Below, piece by piece: positions 46,990 through 58,207 of a stretch of 64,000 nt of DNA. Location: positions 62,001 through 126,000 of the forward strand of contig JAJSPD010000086.1 of NCBI GenBank assembly GCA_021307315.1. The letters are read 5' to 3'. The position numbers and the translations under genes are program-made. Under the pieces are notes generated by a model. That model saw only the letters and a list, made by a program, of their open reading frames with translations. It did not search any database and was not told where the DNA came from. The DNA is from Bisporella sp. PMI_857 (lineage: Eukaryota; Ascomycota; Leotiomycetes; Helotiales; Helotiaceae). Numbering within the stretch: the first letter of the stretch is position 1; every line of letters starts with the position of its first letter.

Positions 46990-47169
46990 TGTTGGAATGC
47001 CTGTACATAGCTTCACGCGTTCCATATCGCAGGGGTTGTGGGTCTTCTACCACCTATATATCTACCTGGCAATAGGCCGTAGCTTAGAATGAAAACGAAT
47101 ACCGAACCACACCAGCAAGAGCGTAGTCACAGCTACTACACCTTTTGCTACGTGGTAGGTATTCCGACA
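46990..47169 (-). repeat. Solo LTR, family C, with 5-bp target duplication
   Basis: TGTTGGAATGCC to TATTCCGACA, 180 bp, flanked by perfect AAAGG repeats (46985-46989 and 47170-47174). Reverse orientation relative to 58024-58207. Confidence 0.92.
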
Positions 47170-48045
47170 AAAGGAATAACAATAATAATAATAATCGTGC
47201 TGGAAGTCAAGCTAGTGATTGAGCCAAAATTGTGAGGATTTGAACTCTGTATGTTTGACAGTTAAGTTGGAAGGCATACTACGGCGTCTAGAGGCGTTTG
47301 GGAAACAACTAAGGCACCTCTATCACCTGCCCAAGCTCTTGATACTACAACGGGTAAATGAATGCAGACGCCCTAGTGCTACACAATATCACTATTCACC
47401 TTGCGACACAGAAGCAGTTTTTAAATACCGTTATGAGAGCATGTTTCTTGATTCCTGTGAAATGAGAAACATATTCTCCGAGTTCTACCGGATTACCGGT
47501 AGCTCTATCCAATTATTGATAGGGAATTATTCTCATAATAATTCAACTCTTTTTAGCCGGCGGTGCCTATTCCAGAAATAGGGCCGAAGTGCGTCAGACG
47601 ACGTATTATCGTATTCCGAGATCCACTAATACGCGTATTTTATGGGCTTTCGCACAAACCTTTGAGTTTTAATGGGAAGTATCAAAATATTTGCTCTGAC
47701 TCCCATATATCGTACTATATTATGATTTTTTGACAGGGATCATTTAGACAATGCAGAAGTTGCCGAACAATTGCCAAGGCACCAAATGGTTAGCCATGGC
47801 AGTGCATTTTCCGTCCATTCAAATCCCGAGTTTTGCAAATATTTTTTCTTGTAAAGTATATAAGATCTTTTCTTGTCTGAGAGCGTTTGTGGTATGTTAG
47901 TCGCTGCACCTTGTTTTCAAACTGTCGATTGGAATATCCAGGATGCATTTTGCCAACACAATGGATGTCAACGTATACTGGGTAGTTATGTAAGATCTTC
48001 TCTAACTCTAATAGATGCGTTTTTAACAAATAGAGTGCTTGTTTT
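47170..48045. other. Intergenic upstream of the second GH1
   Basis: A GTATATAAGATC TATA-like element lies near 47858. A third ATACGCGTAT occurs at 47629-47638. No signal-peptide exon for the GH1 was found. The frames at 47219-47581 and 47790-48029 (minus) have no recognised family. Confidence 0.35.
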
Positions 48046-49927
48046 GTGACCCAGGCTCTTGCAAACGAGCTTTCTAGTGAGGGATTCTCCTGGCCAGCCT
48101 ACCCAAAATTGTCTTATGCAGCTTCTAGAACAAAGCTACACCCAATACCAACATATGCAAAGCCATTCAGTAAACTCTCGTCTCTCGTAAAGAATCAAAC
48201 TACAACTACCTGGGCTAGCATAGCTTTGCCAACCGACTCAGCAGCCAAGTACGGGAATGTTGCCTGGTCGTCTCTATGGAAGGATTTCAATATCACTGCA
48301 CCGCCATTCACTACAACTGTCTCCCCCAAACCAATTGCCAGCTCCGAGCTAGTAAAGCCAACCCCACCACCGTTTCCAATAAATGATTCACTAACCGACC
48401 ACTACAAATTCCCTGATGGATTCCTGTGGGGATATGCGGGAGCAGCGTTGCAAATCGAAGGAGCCGTAAAAAACGAAGGACGTGGCCCGTCATACACTGA
48501 ACTAGAATTGCGCCCTCGAGAAGAAAACTCCCCAGGAGGTGGCCCACCGGATATCTCTAACCTCAATTACTATTACTACAAGCAAGATATTGCCAGACTT
48601 GCAGCCCTCAATGTACAGACTTACTCATTCAGCATCTCATGGTCCAGAATTCTTCCCTTCGGTGTTGCGGGATCTCCCGTAAATAAACAAGCGATCGATC
48701 ATTATGATGATCTAATCAACACAATCCTTGAGTATGGGCTTACGCCCATAGCGACGCTTAACCATTTTGACACCCCGTTATATTTTGCAACGAATACTTC
48801 ATGGCAGTACGTTCATTTCTACAGAAGTCTGTCTGACAAGTGCAAAGCATTATATTTACTTCTTGACACAGGGGTTACGATCACCCAGAGTTCATTGACT
48901 CCTTTGTCAATTACGCTCAAATTGTTCTTACTCACTATTCGGATCGGGTGGGACACTGGATTACCTTCAACGAACCAGGCGTGGACACACTTTCTGGAAG
49001 TTGGAAATCGGCTTACAATATCGTCTTGGCTCATGCGAAAGTAGTCCACTGGTACCGAGAGCAGATCCGAGGCACGGGTAAATGGAGCTTCAAGCTTTCG
49101 TTCAGTAACGGCTTCGCTCTTCCTCTCGAGCCGTCGGATCCCAAAGACGTTGCTGCTGCAAATCGTCAACTCGAATTCGCTATTGGATACCTGGCAAATC
49201 CTGTGTATCTTGGTAAACAAGTACCACAAAGCGTGCTCACAACATTGGGGTCCAAAGCACCAATCTTCACCGATTCTGAGTTAGCCTATGCTAAAGGTAC
49301 CTGTGACTTTATTGCTGTCGATTATTATTCTGCTACATATCATACTCCTCCTATTGGTGGCATTGACGCGTGTGCGCACAACTCTTCCAATCCTGCATTT
49401 CCAGCTTGCACGGTGGTTCATTCATCGCACAATGGCTGGGCTTTGGTAGGTGAATCATTTTCAATTTCCGTAACGGCCTAAAGTTCCTTTTCGTTTTATA
49501 GCTGCTGTTGCACGATCATTAGCGAACGAGTACGGCTCACACGTACTATTAATAGCAACCATATCAACATCTCCGCATTACACTTAAATATCTTGACTCT
49601 ACTTACCCGACTAAAGGTGGAGTTATGATCACCGAAACTGGTCTTCCAACCTATGAGGCTTCCAGTATGACCGTGGATGCGCTAAAAATAGACTACCAGC
49701 AAACCGGTTATTACCTAGGCATCCTCAGGGAAGTATTAAAGTCAGTGCACGAAGATGGAGTCACAGTGGCCGGTATTATTGGCTGGACGTTTGTAGATAA
49801 CTGGGAATGGGGCCAGTATGCTTCTCATTACGGGGTGCAAAGTTTCGACAACGTGACTTTGGAAAGGTACTATAAGAGAGCCATCTTTGACTTCAGCGAT
49901 TTCATGATTGCTCATGGAGGAAAATAA
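48046..49927 (+). CDS. GH1 beta-glucosidase, secreted type with N-terminal extension; start missing
   Basis: Exons to 48806, 48872-49445 and 49556-49927 keep frame (CAG codon split at the first junction, phase 0 at the second). The N-terminal about 110 residues are Ser/Thr/Pro-rich (TTTVSPKPIASSELVKPTPP) as in extracellular fungal GH1 enzymes. The catalytic domain begins FPDGFLWGYAGAALQIEGA, with acid/base Glu in TFNEPG and nucleophile Glu in MITETGLP. No in-frame ATG or signal peptide is seen before 48046, where the frame opens at GTG just before a CCCAG acceptor-like site, so a 5' exon may be lost. The second intron (110 nt) may also hide lost codons. Possibly live, possibly 5'-truncated. 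Confidence 0.68.
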
Positions 49928-50339
49928 GTGCAACCTGGCTGAATGGTAGAGATTAAAAGTTCTGCGAGGACTAAGTAGATCTCATTTAAAAGCCAGTTAA
50001 AATTCAAGTACTGTGCTGGGTTAGGGGCCTAGTATCATATACATCGTGTCAATACAGCCACGTATTTTTTCAAAGAGCAGCGACAGGCAGTGGGAGTTCT
50101 GAACTCATACACTGCGATAGAGATTGTACTTTATGCAACAGCCTTGATTGATGAGACAATGTTTTGGATAACGAACTACCTAGAAGATTGGGTACTGAGT
50201 AACTATTATCAAGGGCCAGAAACTTTAGGTCCCTGGATCTATAACCTTGCCTTACCCCGGGTTCCACAGTGTGAAAGGAAAAAGCGAGAGCTACTCTCAC
50301 ACATATCGGTAGTCACAAACGGGTTGAACTTCTAATGTT
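49928..50339. other. Intergenic, nothing recognised
   Basis: 3' flank of the GH1. The 81-codon frame at 50090 starts with GTG and has no motif. Confidence 0.3.
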
Positions 50340-50567
50340 GCCCTCAGGGGTACCCAACTGGGTTTAGCTGCATATCAGCGCTCTGCCTTTTGGCGACTGC
50401 AATATAACCCAAACAGCAAACATAGTGATAGCTATCCACCGTATATTGTCTCAAATGGTTTGGAGCCATCCTGGGTTTACATGGAAGACGAGGAAGACCG
50501 CATAGTCGAGCTACGCACCTACGGCATCTTTCTGGACGATGTCGTTATGACACCCGGAGATACTCAC

Positions 50568-50816
50568 TGTAACAACTCAAGGCAAACAGGGATCTCGATC
50601 CGTAGATCTCAGGGAGAAGGACTCAAAAGTATGAACGACTATCAATTGTTATAACGAAAAGAACAAGCTACGGACCGAAGAAGGGAAGAAAAGCAGTGCT
50701 TTGTGAACAGAAAGACTGCCAGGGCCTAGTGTAAGCGAGCCCTGTGGTGTCAGGGGCCGAGCCCTAAAAGGCCGAGCCCCAAGGGGTCTAAGCGAGACAG
50801 GGCCAGGGCCGTGGCA
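50568..50816 (+). repeat. Solo LTR, family B, with 5-bp target duplication
   Basis: 249 bp, TGTAACAACTCAAGG to GGCCGTGGCA, flanked by perfect CTCAC repeats (50563-50567 and 50817-50821). Close relative of 201-444. Confidence 0.93.
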
Positions 50817-50889
50817 CTCACGCGCGCAGTGGGTCTACAGGGTTACGGGCCAAGTTTCTTTGCCAGGGGATTTTCTACCCTGGGCCAAC

Positions 50890-50974
50890 TGTAACCCCCA
50901 CAACCACTACATCGCTAGTTACTTGTTCTTACCTGTTATATTGCAATCCCTCCTGCTGCCCACTTTCTGTTACA
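50890..50974 (-). repeat. Internally deleted LTR, family A
   Basis: Begins TGTAAC and ends TTTCTGTTACA; its last about 60 bases match the corresponding end of the family A copy at 29035-29093 (TATTGCAATCCCTCCTG). Only 85 bp of about 400 remain. Confidence 0.65.
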
Positions 50975-51130
50975 GATTCTAGATATCAGGCAGCTCTCGG
51001 ATGCAAAAGAGAGCTTCGGGGCGTTGCTAGGACCTCTTTCATACTATTATTGCAAAGATGAATCGGGAAATGAATACTCTATCCCTGTACTTTGGCATCG
51101 CGGGAATGTTGGTCCGGAAGCATGGGAGAA

Positions 51131-51959
51131 TACTGATCCCGATCTCGTTTGTCCAAGATCCTGCCAGGGGCTGTTGCCAAGCCGGCCCCCAAAATGCGGC
51201 AAGAGCGTCAAAATTCAAAATTCAAAATTTGTATTTCTTTATTTATTTCAGGTGCCCAACAAGAATACTCACGCTTCATCAAAACACTTCGGCTCGGAAA
51301 ATGTCACGAGTTACCTGCCACTACAATGCCACATAGAATTAGTCGAATGCGGTGCACGATACGGTACTACATAGGATAAGCACCTCCTTTATTTCCGGCT
51401 CGTAATCCAAATCCTACAAGAAATGTCCCCTCCCTGTGCACGTACCTCGGGCAATGTCCCGTACATCACCGGCGCCGATCGGTCCATCATTTCTACGAAC
51501 CGCCTGGGGATGCCCGATGCCGAATAAAAGAAACGGCGGCGCCTGATGTAGTGAAGGTACGGATGGAAAAGGCTGGGGATGAAGAAAGCCACACTTGCTC
51601 GGATATTGCGATCGCATCTAAAGCGTCGCCTATAGTGAGCCACCTAAGTCATCGCCTCTCATTTGGGTTCGGCTGTCGCCTCCTTAGCTTCCCCGGCTGC
51701 CATAACCTTACACCGATCACTGCGATAGGAGAACTACGCGGCGCCACCATGATTTCTTTTGAGTGGTGCCAATTTCGAGAGTGCTTGATCGAGATCTTTC
51801 TTACCCACAGAGTCGGAGTGGAATCCGTTGATGAATGAGACTTATAGGGCCGCATGAATCCCAAGGTCAGCTCGACTTCTCGTCTTTATCAATGAGTGAA
51901 AGTGAGCGACACTTTGAAACTTTAAACTACAACTCTGAATCTTGGCTACATCAAGCAGT
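51131..51959. other. Intergenic, nothing recognised
   Basis: Overlapping short frames on both strands have no motif. The 3' part should contain the promoter of the gene starting at 51960. Confidence 0.3.
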
Positions 51960-53007
51960 ATGGTCACGAATCCGCAACCTCCAGTGGGTGGGGACACTAG
52001 CAACGTCGTCCCAGGACTCGTGGGCCTATCATTCTTTCTCGCGATCACACTGATTGTCTACGGATTCCGGATATACACTCGAGTTCATCCTACTTTCCAG
52101 TTGACTGCGGCAGACTACATCCTTTCAGCAGCTCTCGTAGGTATATGTAGCAGACGGTTTGTACTGGCCATGCTAATGTTCATTAACAGCTATGCGAATT
52201 AGCCGTTTTTATCAGTCAGATGATAGCTATACACCTTGGCCTCGGACGCTACGACTACTACCTTTCCCCGACCGCCAGTATCAACATTTTGAAATCTCTC
52301 TTTCCGGTGGGACTTTTGGGCTTTTGGGCATCTTCTCTGGCGAGGGTATCTATAGGAAGCATGCTACTTCGCTTTGAAATATCCACGGTATGGCGAGTGA
52401 TGCTCTGGGTTTTGATCTTGATCCAGCTTGCCCTGGCAATTGGGGCCGATATCTTTCAGCTTCTCCAGTGTCGCCCAATACGTGCCTTGTGGGAACCTGT
52501 GCCTGATGCAGTCTGCTGGACGCCTCGAACTTCACAAAGCTTTAGTTATATACATTCAGGTTTGTTTTTCGATTGATATCCTGGATTGATCGGTACTAAC
52601 CCATAAAAGGAATAGGAATCACAAGCGACATTGTGTTCGCTATTATGCCTGCGTTTTTCATCTGGTCGTTGCCCCGGCCCGTTCTAGAACGAACCCTCGT
52701 CTCTATCTTGATGGCGCTCGGAATGATTGCTGCTGTGGCAGGAATAATGAAGCTTCACACTATAAGGGTTTGGAACCCTCGTGAAGTCACTCTCCGCGAT
52801 TGGGTGCCACTATTATGGTGGTATAGAGTCGAAGAGATTGGCCTTATTGCTGCGGCTTGTGCACCGTTTCTGAAGCCGCCTATTGAGCGTGTTCTCGGCC
52901 GATTCGGTGTCACAAAGTTCGGTTTTATAACTATCTCACTACCCACAATTCGGTCTTTCCAAGGCGGTTCAGCGAAGGATAGCTCGAAGGAAGAATCCTC
53001 TGTTTGA
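51960..53007 (+). CDS. Rhodopsin-like (PTH11-related) fungal integral membrane protein
   Basis: Exons 51960-52136, 52190-52559 and 52610-53007 total 945 nt, 314 residues; both introns (53 and 50 nt) keep frame and the second has a TACTAAC branch site. Seven hydrophobic segments alternate with charged loops: LVGLSFFLAITLIVYGFRIY with the Y-x-R-I/V motif, TAADYILSAALL (the D-Y/D-x-x-x motif of this family), a helix around ELAVFISQMIAIHLGLGRYD, WASSLARVSIGSMLLRFE, MLWVLILIQLALAIGADIF with CRPIRALWEP, ITSDIVFAIMPAFFIWSLP, and IGLIAAACAPFLKP. This matches the fungal rhodopsin domain found in plasma-membrane proteins of the PTH11 group. The ligand is unknown; no CFEM domain is present. Intact. Confidence 0.85.
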
Positions 53008-54242
53008 CGGGCAAGTAGGGAAGAAAAAAGGCTGCCGCAAAAAAATCCTGGACAGGCTGCTGTGAGTGGGAATAATGGGCCACCTTGTAAAAGTAATGTA
53101 GGAAGTCAGGAGAGTAGGATAAGTAATGAACTGAAAGCGTAAGGGGTAGGCTCATGGTATTCTCTAGTTAGTAGAAGACATAAGTTGGCGTGTGTTGAGA
53201 AAATATGATAACTTCCGAACGTTGAAGACTGGATGGTAAAATAGCCCGCAAAGCCGTGGCTTCATCACCTGACCGATAAGTTGTATACACTTTGTACGGC
53301 ATTCCTCCAGAAATGAATTGTCCAGGTTAAATAAACTTCAATATTGACATGGCTCCAGTAGGTCACTGGAATTAAGTGGAAGGCTTTTATGTGCCAGAGT
53401 CCACTGAAGTCCTAGGAGTTCCTTGGTTTGTGGCGAGCCTTGGCTCGCTGGGTTCCTTCTACACTCTATTTACGTGACGACCCCAAATTCTGGGGTCCTT
53501 TAACTGAGTTACAGAATACGGAAAAACAATTCTACGAGTGCGATCATAGTGGCCAACCTCCACCTGATAACCACCCACAGGGCTCTTTACGGGCCTGTAA
53601 CGACAAACAAATACCCGTTAGCGCGGAAAACGTTTCACACACACAAATTACTACAGATCTGTATGCTAGACAACAATAGAGACTCTGAACGGCATCCCCA
53701 ATTCCTTCTGATTATCACTGTGTATTTCATGTTCTATCACAGTGGCATTGTGGGAGTCATGGAAATTGCCAAGGGTGGATGTGCTAGGTATGAGCATATG
53801 AAGTTCTATGCTCACCTTAGGATTTGCTGATGTCGCTGAGCATCGCCATATTTTGAACATCTTATAAACGCTGAAGCCTACATAATGGCTACCAAGCTCT
53901 ACAGTAATATCCATCGAGATATATGCCATCGTGCATCAAAGCCTACTATCTTTCGTGTACGTGATTGGATAGTTATGCGCGCTTGCAGCGTACCACAATG
54001 GTGCCTCTATTCTCGCAAGGCTACTGTTTAGCCGAGTGGTGGTCATAAGCGCTAGCCCAATACCATGCTTCTCATTTCAAAGCACAGCTCCGAATGTGTT
54101 TGAGCGAGCGACATCAGATTAATCGAGCACCTTTCTTCCAATCCTTGGCATGTAGCTGGGCAATGCGCCTCCTTTATTACAACGACGACGGAGAGCTCAG
54201 CCTAGACGAATTCGGAGCAACTGAATGCTATTCAGCTTCCTC
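53008..54242. other. Intergenic with a short dispersed repeat and LINE debris
   Basis: About 53640-53668 repeats 18547-18577. From about 53940 onward fragments (SILARLLFSRVVV, RATSD) may be degraded coding sequence of the LINE that follows. No intact gene. Confidence 0.4.
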
Positions 54243-55645
54243 CTTGGCATGTGCCAGAAAGCAGAGCAGCGGCAATGCTCCGAATCGGTGCCTGTACGCC
54301 TGAAAAACCTACTCTTACTCGCAAGGAAGCCGCGATTTTATCCCGGAACTTTTTGGACTCGATTCCGTCTAGTGATATTATAGTCTATTCAGACGAATCA
54401 AAACTCGAAACTGGCAACGCTGGCGGAGGCTATGTAGCTTTTCAATGCGGCCACAAAATTGCCGAAGCTTCAATCTCTTACGGTGACCGCGTCGAAGTTT
54501 TCGACGCTGAAGCCAGAGTGGCAGTAACTGGGATCAAAGAAGCCATTTCTCAAGGTGTTTCTAGCTGCGCTTCAGACATCTGGATCTGTCTCGACAACCA
54601 AGAAGCGGCTCTCCGGCTACTGACCCTTTTCTCGGTTCTTCAGCAGACACTTTTCAGGCTGCTCTCGACTTACAAGCAGCCTGGCAGGCTCGCTCGACAC
54701 CGTGCCACCCGTGTAGGAGCAATCCGAGTACGCTGGGTTCCAGGGCACCTCCAAGTGCCAGGCAACGAGCTTGCTGATGCTTTAGCTCGCCACGGTGCAT
54801 CGCAAGCCCTTAGCGTTCTTCTTCTACACTCCTGGGCATCCTTAAAACGCTTTGTAGCTTCTCAGCTCCCCCAAAAACACCTTAAATGGTGGCTGACCAA
54901 TGCACCCTTGTCGTACCAAGCTATCCCAATCTCAACGGCTCCTCTCTTCCCAAAAGAGCTTTCGCTGCCCCGGAAAGCCCTAGGCCACTAATAGCGGCTC
55001 GCAGCGGCCACGGGGACTTTCAGCCTATCACGAACGATTTAACCATTCCAGGTTCGAACCCAACTGCCTCTGCGGCCGCCAAAAAGCCCCTATTCACTTC
55101 TTTTTCTGCCGAATCGCACGCCGGAAATCAACAAACCCCTTTTTCGCGCTACCTTTTCCAGACCTCTCAAGGCTTCTTGGAACGCCTGAAGAAGCCGAAA
55201 AGCTCGCACAATGGCGGAAAGATACTCGTTTTTTCGAGGAACTTTCTCCGCGATACTTACCCAACTCAGAATAAGCTTTCCTTGTATTTTACTTCACTTT
55301 TTGCTGTATTATTACACACATAACTGACTGTTGCTGAGGCCAAGGGGCGTAGGAGGGCAGCGTACAAGTAGAAGGCGCCGGTATGCTTTAGATTGCCTTT
55401 GTATTATACTAAGATCGTCTACTTTATCGCTTTTCATGCTAGCAGTTAGGGCACAACGCTAGTATCTGTATATACCAAGAGTTGATAGACTATACCCTAC
55501 TAGTGGCATATTCTCTAGCGTCCCTTTGGTTTGGGAGCCTAGGGGGCCATGAGCATTTGCAAAGCACCTGCAAAGCACTTGCATCGTACCCTCCGCCAAG
55601 ACGTAAAATAGATCAATCAATCAATCAATCAATCAATCAAAGCTG
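54243..55645 (+). mobile_element. Non-LTR retrotransposon (LINE, Tad-like) 3' remnant with RNase H
   Basis: A frame from about 54251 to 54991 encodes an RNase H domain: IIVYSDESKLETGNAGGGYV (first Asp strand), EARVAVTGIKEAI, IWICLDNQEAAL (second acidic strand) and VRWVPGHLQVPGNELADALA (the H-x-x-x-x-G-N-E-x-A-D signature). After a TAA it continues in frame-shifted form with RPRGLSAYHERF and a Cys/His knuckle (CLCGRQKAPIHFFFC) typical of the C-terminus of fungal Tad-type LINEs. The tract of (ATCA)n at 55612-55641 may be the element's simple-repeat tail. The reverse transcriptase is missing or unrecognisable. Confidence 0.72.
55612..55641. repeat. (ATCA)n microsatellite
   Basis: About seven perfect tandem ATCA units. 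Possibly the 3' tail of the upstream LINE, which in many non-LTR elements ends in a simple repeat. Confidence 0.9.
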
Positions 55646-56036
55646 TAAAGCACAAAGACTTTGCATTACTCCTCGAAAACGCTTTTTCTTGTCATGTCCC
55701 GTGCCCTGGAGCACACGTGACCCGTATTAGCCGAGCCCTCTGTCAGAAATAGGGTCTATTAGGCAGGGAATCAATTAGAGGATCTATAAGGGTATCACGG
55801 AGATGGAAATACAGGCTTGTAAGAGCGTTACGTGGTGATGATATTTTCTACAATTACGGCTGTAATCTGTATGTACGTAAGGTGCTCCTTAGCCTACTTA
55901 CATAAGCCGATCCTGACACTCTCAGAGTGCTCGTGTATATATAGCCTGCTCTCCTCGAGCTCCTCTTTCTTCCTTGGCTATACATTCTCGTATGATACCA
56001 CCGCTGCCCACTGTATCTGTAGATCCACAGCGCGTA

Positions 56037-56454
56037 TGTAACAGATAGAGGGCAGCAGGAGAGGTTGCAATATAACAGGTGAGAACACTTGATGAGGGCT
56101 GTAGTGCAATAGTAATGGATTGATATCAGAAGTATGCTTGTAAGTTTAACAGGAGAGAAAAACTCAAGCTTGCCCTTCTCCAGAGAGCTCTAGCTGTTCC
56201 TTATATCCTCTAACAATGCTTAACAGTGCTGTATCCTTAGAAGTCGGCACTTCTGTAAAGAAGCCTGTAGCCGACTTAAACCAACCTGTGCTGCTGTAAA
56301 CCATTTCTAACCGGCTTTAGTGTAAACTATCCTTAAACCGATTGTGGCCTACTGTAAACCATTCTTAACCGATTCTGGTTGTCACAGCTGTAAACCTTCC
56401 TTAAACCGATTGTGACCTGCTGTAAACCATCCCTAACCGATTGTGGCTGTTACA
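56037..56454 (+). repeat. Solo LTR, family A, with 5-bp target duplication
   Basis: 418 bp, TGTAACAGATAGAGG to GTGGCTGTTACA, flanked by perfect GCGTA repeats (56032-56036 and 56455-56459). Its 3' third is an internal series of units like CTGTAAACCATnCCTAACCG repeated about six times. Confidence 0.93.
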
Positions 56455-56687
56455 GCGTATCGTGACACTTCCGAGCGCCTATTATCCGCTCCCCAAAAAA
56501 TTTTGCGTTGAAAGATAAGGCTTTGCGCGATGCCTCTACCCACCACCCCCTTTAACATAACCATGTATACCGCTCATCTAATCTTCGCTTTAACTTCCTC
56601 AAATATTCACCCTTCTATCCGCTACTTCTTTGCCTTGCCAAACAAGTTCTGCACAACCTATAAAGCATACGCTCTAGTTGTAGCAGA

Positions 56688-57312
56688 TGCAACAAATAGA
56701 GGGCAGCAGGAGGGATTGCAATATAGCAGGTAAGAACACGGGACTAGCAATGTGGTTGCAACAGTGATGTATTGGTATCAAAAGTATGCTTGGTAGGAAA
56801 ACTCAAGCTTGCCCTCCTCTAGAGATCTCTTAGCTTTTCCTTATATCTCCTAATAATGCTTAATAGTGCTGTATTCTTGACCTACTGAGCCACCGAGCTC
56901 TAGAGGTCGCTCCCCTATAGTGGTTGCAAGCCTCCGAGTAGCTGTAAGCCTTTGGCTGGCTGTCGGCTGTTTTAGTGGTTCGCTTACGGCTGTTACGGCC
57001 TGGCCATTTCTCGCTTGGAGCTTGGCACCGGATACCACAGGGCTCGCTTACACGGGCCTCCTGCCAGCTTCCTGTATATAGAGCGCTGCTTTCCTTCCCT
57101 TCTTCTGTCTGTAGCTTGTTCTCTTAGTTATGACAATTGATAGTTGTTCACACCTCTGAGTCCTTCTACCTGATCTACGGATCGAGATCTCTGTTCAGCT
57201 TGAGTTGTTACAACAGCCTGTACCGACCTAAACCAACCTATGTTTGCTGTAAACCGTCCCTAACCGCCTCTGGCCTGCTGTAAACCATTCCTAACCGACT
57301 CTGGCTGATACA
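56688..57312 (+). repeat. Solo LTR, family A, with nested insertion and target duplication
   Basis: TGCAACAAATAGAGG to CTGGCTGATACA, flanked by perfect GCAGA repeats (56683-56687 and 57313-57317). 625 bp, of which 222 bp are an inserted family B LTR; about 403 bp without it, matching the other copies. Only about 230 bp separate it from the previous family A copy, and each has its own target duplication, so they are independent insertions. Confidence 0.92.
56991..57212 (-). repeat. Solo LTR, family B, nested in the family A LTR
   Basis: Reverse complement of the 50568-50816 type (TGTAACAACTCAAG at its far end). Flanks are ACGGC (56986-56990) and ACAGC (57213-57217). The uninterrupted site in the family A copy near 26080 shows a single ACAGC-type sequence (on the opposite strand), supporting ACAGC as the original target with one later mutation. 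Confidence 0.88.
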
Positions 57313-57317
57313 GCAGA

Positions 57318-57711
57318 GCTCTCCTTCCTCTTCATCATCCTCGCTTCTTCGCAGTTAGGTGTGGGATCTGGTGAGCAGGAACTAGTATGGCTTCCGACCT
57401 GTTTCGTCTGAGGTATTTAGCTAAAAAGGTGATGATAAGGGTTTCTGCCGTGATGCCAACGATTATGCACGGGATGATGTGGCGCTCCTTATATTAAGCT
57501 TAAGTTTTAGCTTCATCTTAGGATTGGAGTTATAGTGTTGTAATGCTTGTTTTAAGGGACTATGTTCGGGCATGGAGGATTCTTATGTAGTAATTATTTG
57601 GGGATTGTCGAGCACCGTCCGGGTAAGAGCAAAAGGAACGTTAGGTGGTGGTAAGGGAAATTGAAAGTTCCTGAAATTAAAAGCCTACCTGAAACTGGTG
57701 AAGGAACTCTC
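57318..57711. other. Intergenic between LTRs
   Basis: No gene recognised. The short frame starting MASDLFRLRYLAKK near 57387 has no family motif. Confidence 0.3.
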
Positions 57712-57716
57712 CTCGA

Positions 57717-57976
57717 TGTAACGACGCAAGGAATCACCGGCTAGAATAGAGGCATATGGGAGTGCGTACAATAGGCTGATAGTGATTGCCTTATAGGTCT
57801 ATCTACGAAGGATACAAAAACATGAGGAACAACTGTAGAGAGTAAGAGCAGGCCCTTTATATAGGCGACTCCGACTCTCCTCCGTATCAGCTCTGGAACC
57901 CCTCATACCCTGATTATCATCCCTTGCTCCTGCGCCATGACCTTCGTGCTGCGCTTTGGGCATACCGGTTGTTACA
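57717..57976 (+). repeat. Solo LTR, family E, with 5-bp target duplication
   Basis: 260 bp, TGTAACGACGCAAGG to CCGGTTGTTACA, flanked by perfect CTCGA repeats (57712-57716 and 57977-57981). Contains CTTTATATAGGCG, a TATA-like core. The ends resemble family B but the body differs. Confidence 0.9.
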
Positions 57977-58023
57977 CTCGATGAATTGCTGTCTGGAATT
58001 CACCTTTTTGAAATAGAAATATG

Positions 58024-58207
58024 TGTCGGAATACCTACCACGTCGTAAAAGGCGTAGTAGCTGTGACTACGCTCTTGCTGGTGTGGTCCTTGTATTGATT
58101 GATTCTTCTGAGCTACAGCCTATTGCCAGGCAGTCATATAGTGGTAGAGGACCCACGATGCCCGCGATCTGATGGAACGCGTGAAACTATGTACATGCAT
58201 TCCAACA
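58024..58207 (+). repeat. Solo LTR, family C, with 5-bp target duplication
   Basis: 184 bp, TGTCGGAATACC to GCATTCCAACA, flanked by perfect ATATG repeats (58019-58023 and 58208-58212). The best-preserved member of the family by its duplication. Confidence 0.93.

Larger units (their letters stand above)
50340..51130 (+). pseudogene. Unrecognised reading frame interrupted by two LTRs
   Basis: Before the LTR at 50568 a frame reads GLAAYQRSAFWRLQYNPN and PSWVYMEDEEDRIVELRTYG. After the second LTR fragment (ending 50974) another reads ILDIRQLSDAKESFGALLG and YYYCKDESGNEYSIPVLWH. Composition looks like a real protein on both sides and they may be halves of one gene, but I recognise no family and cannot show that they join. 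Confidence 0.3.

Noticed and set aside
56037..57312. Two family A LTRs as the ends of one full retrotransposon
   Set aside because: Each has its own different 5-bp target duplication and only about 230 bp lies between them.
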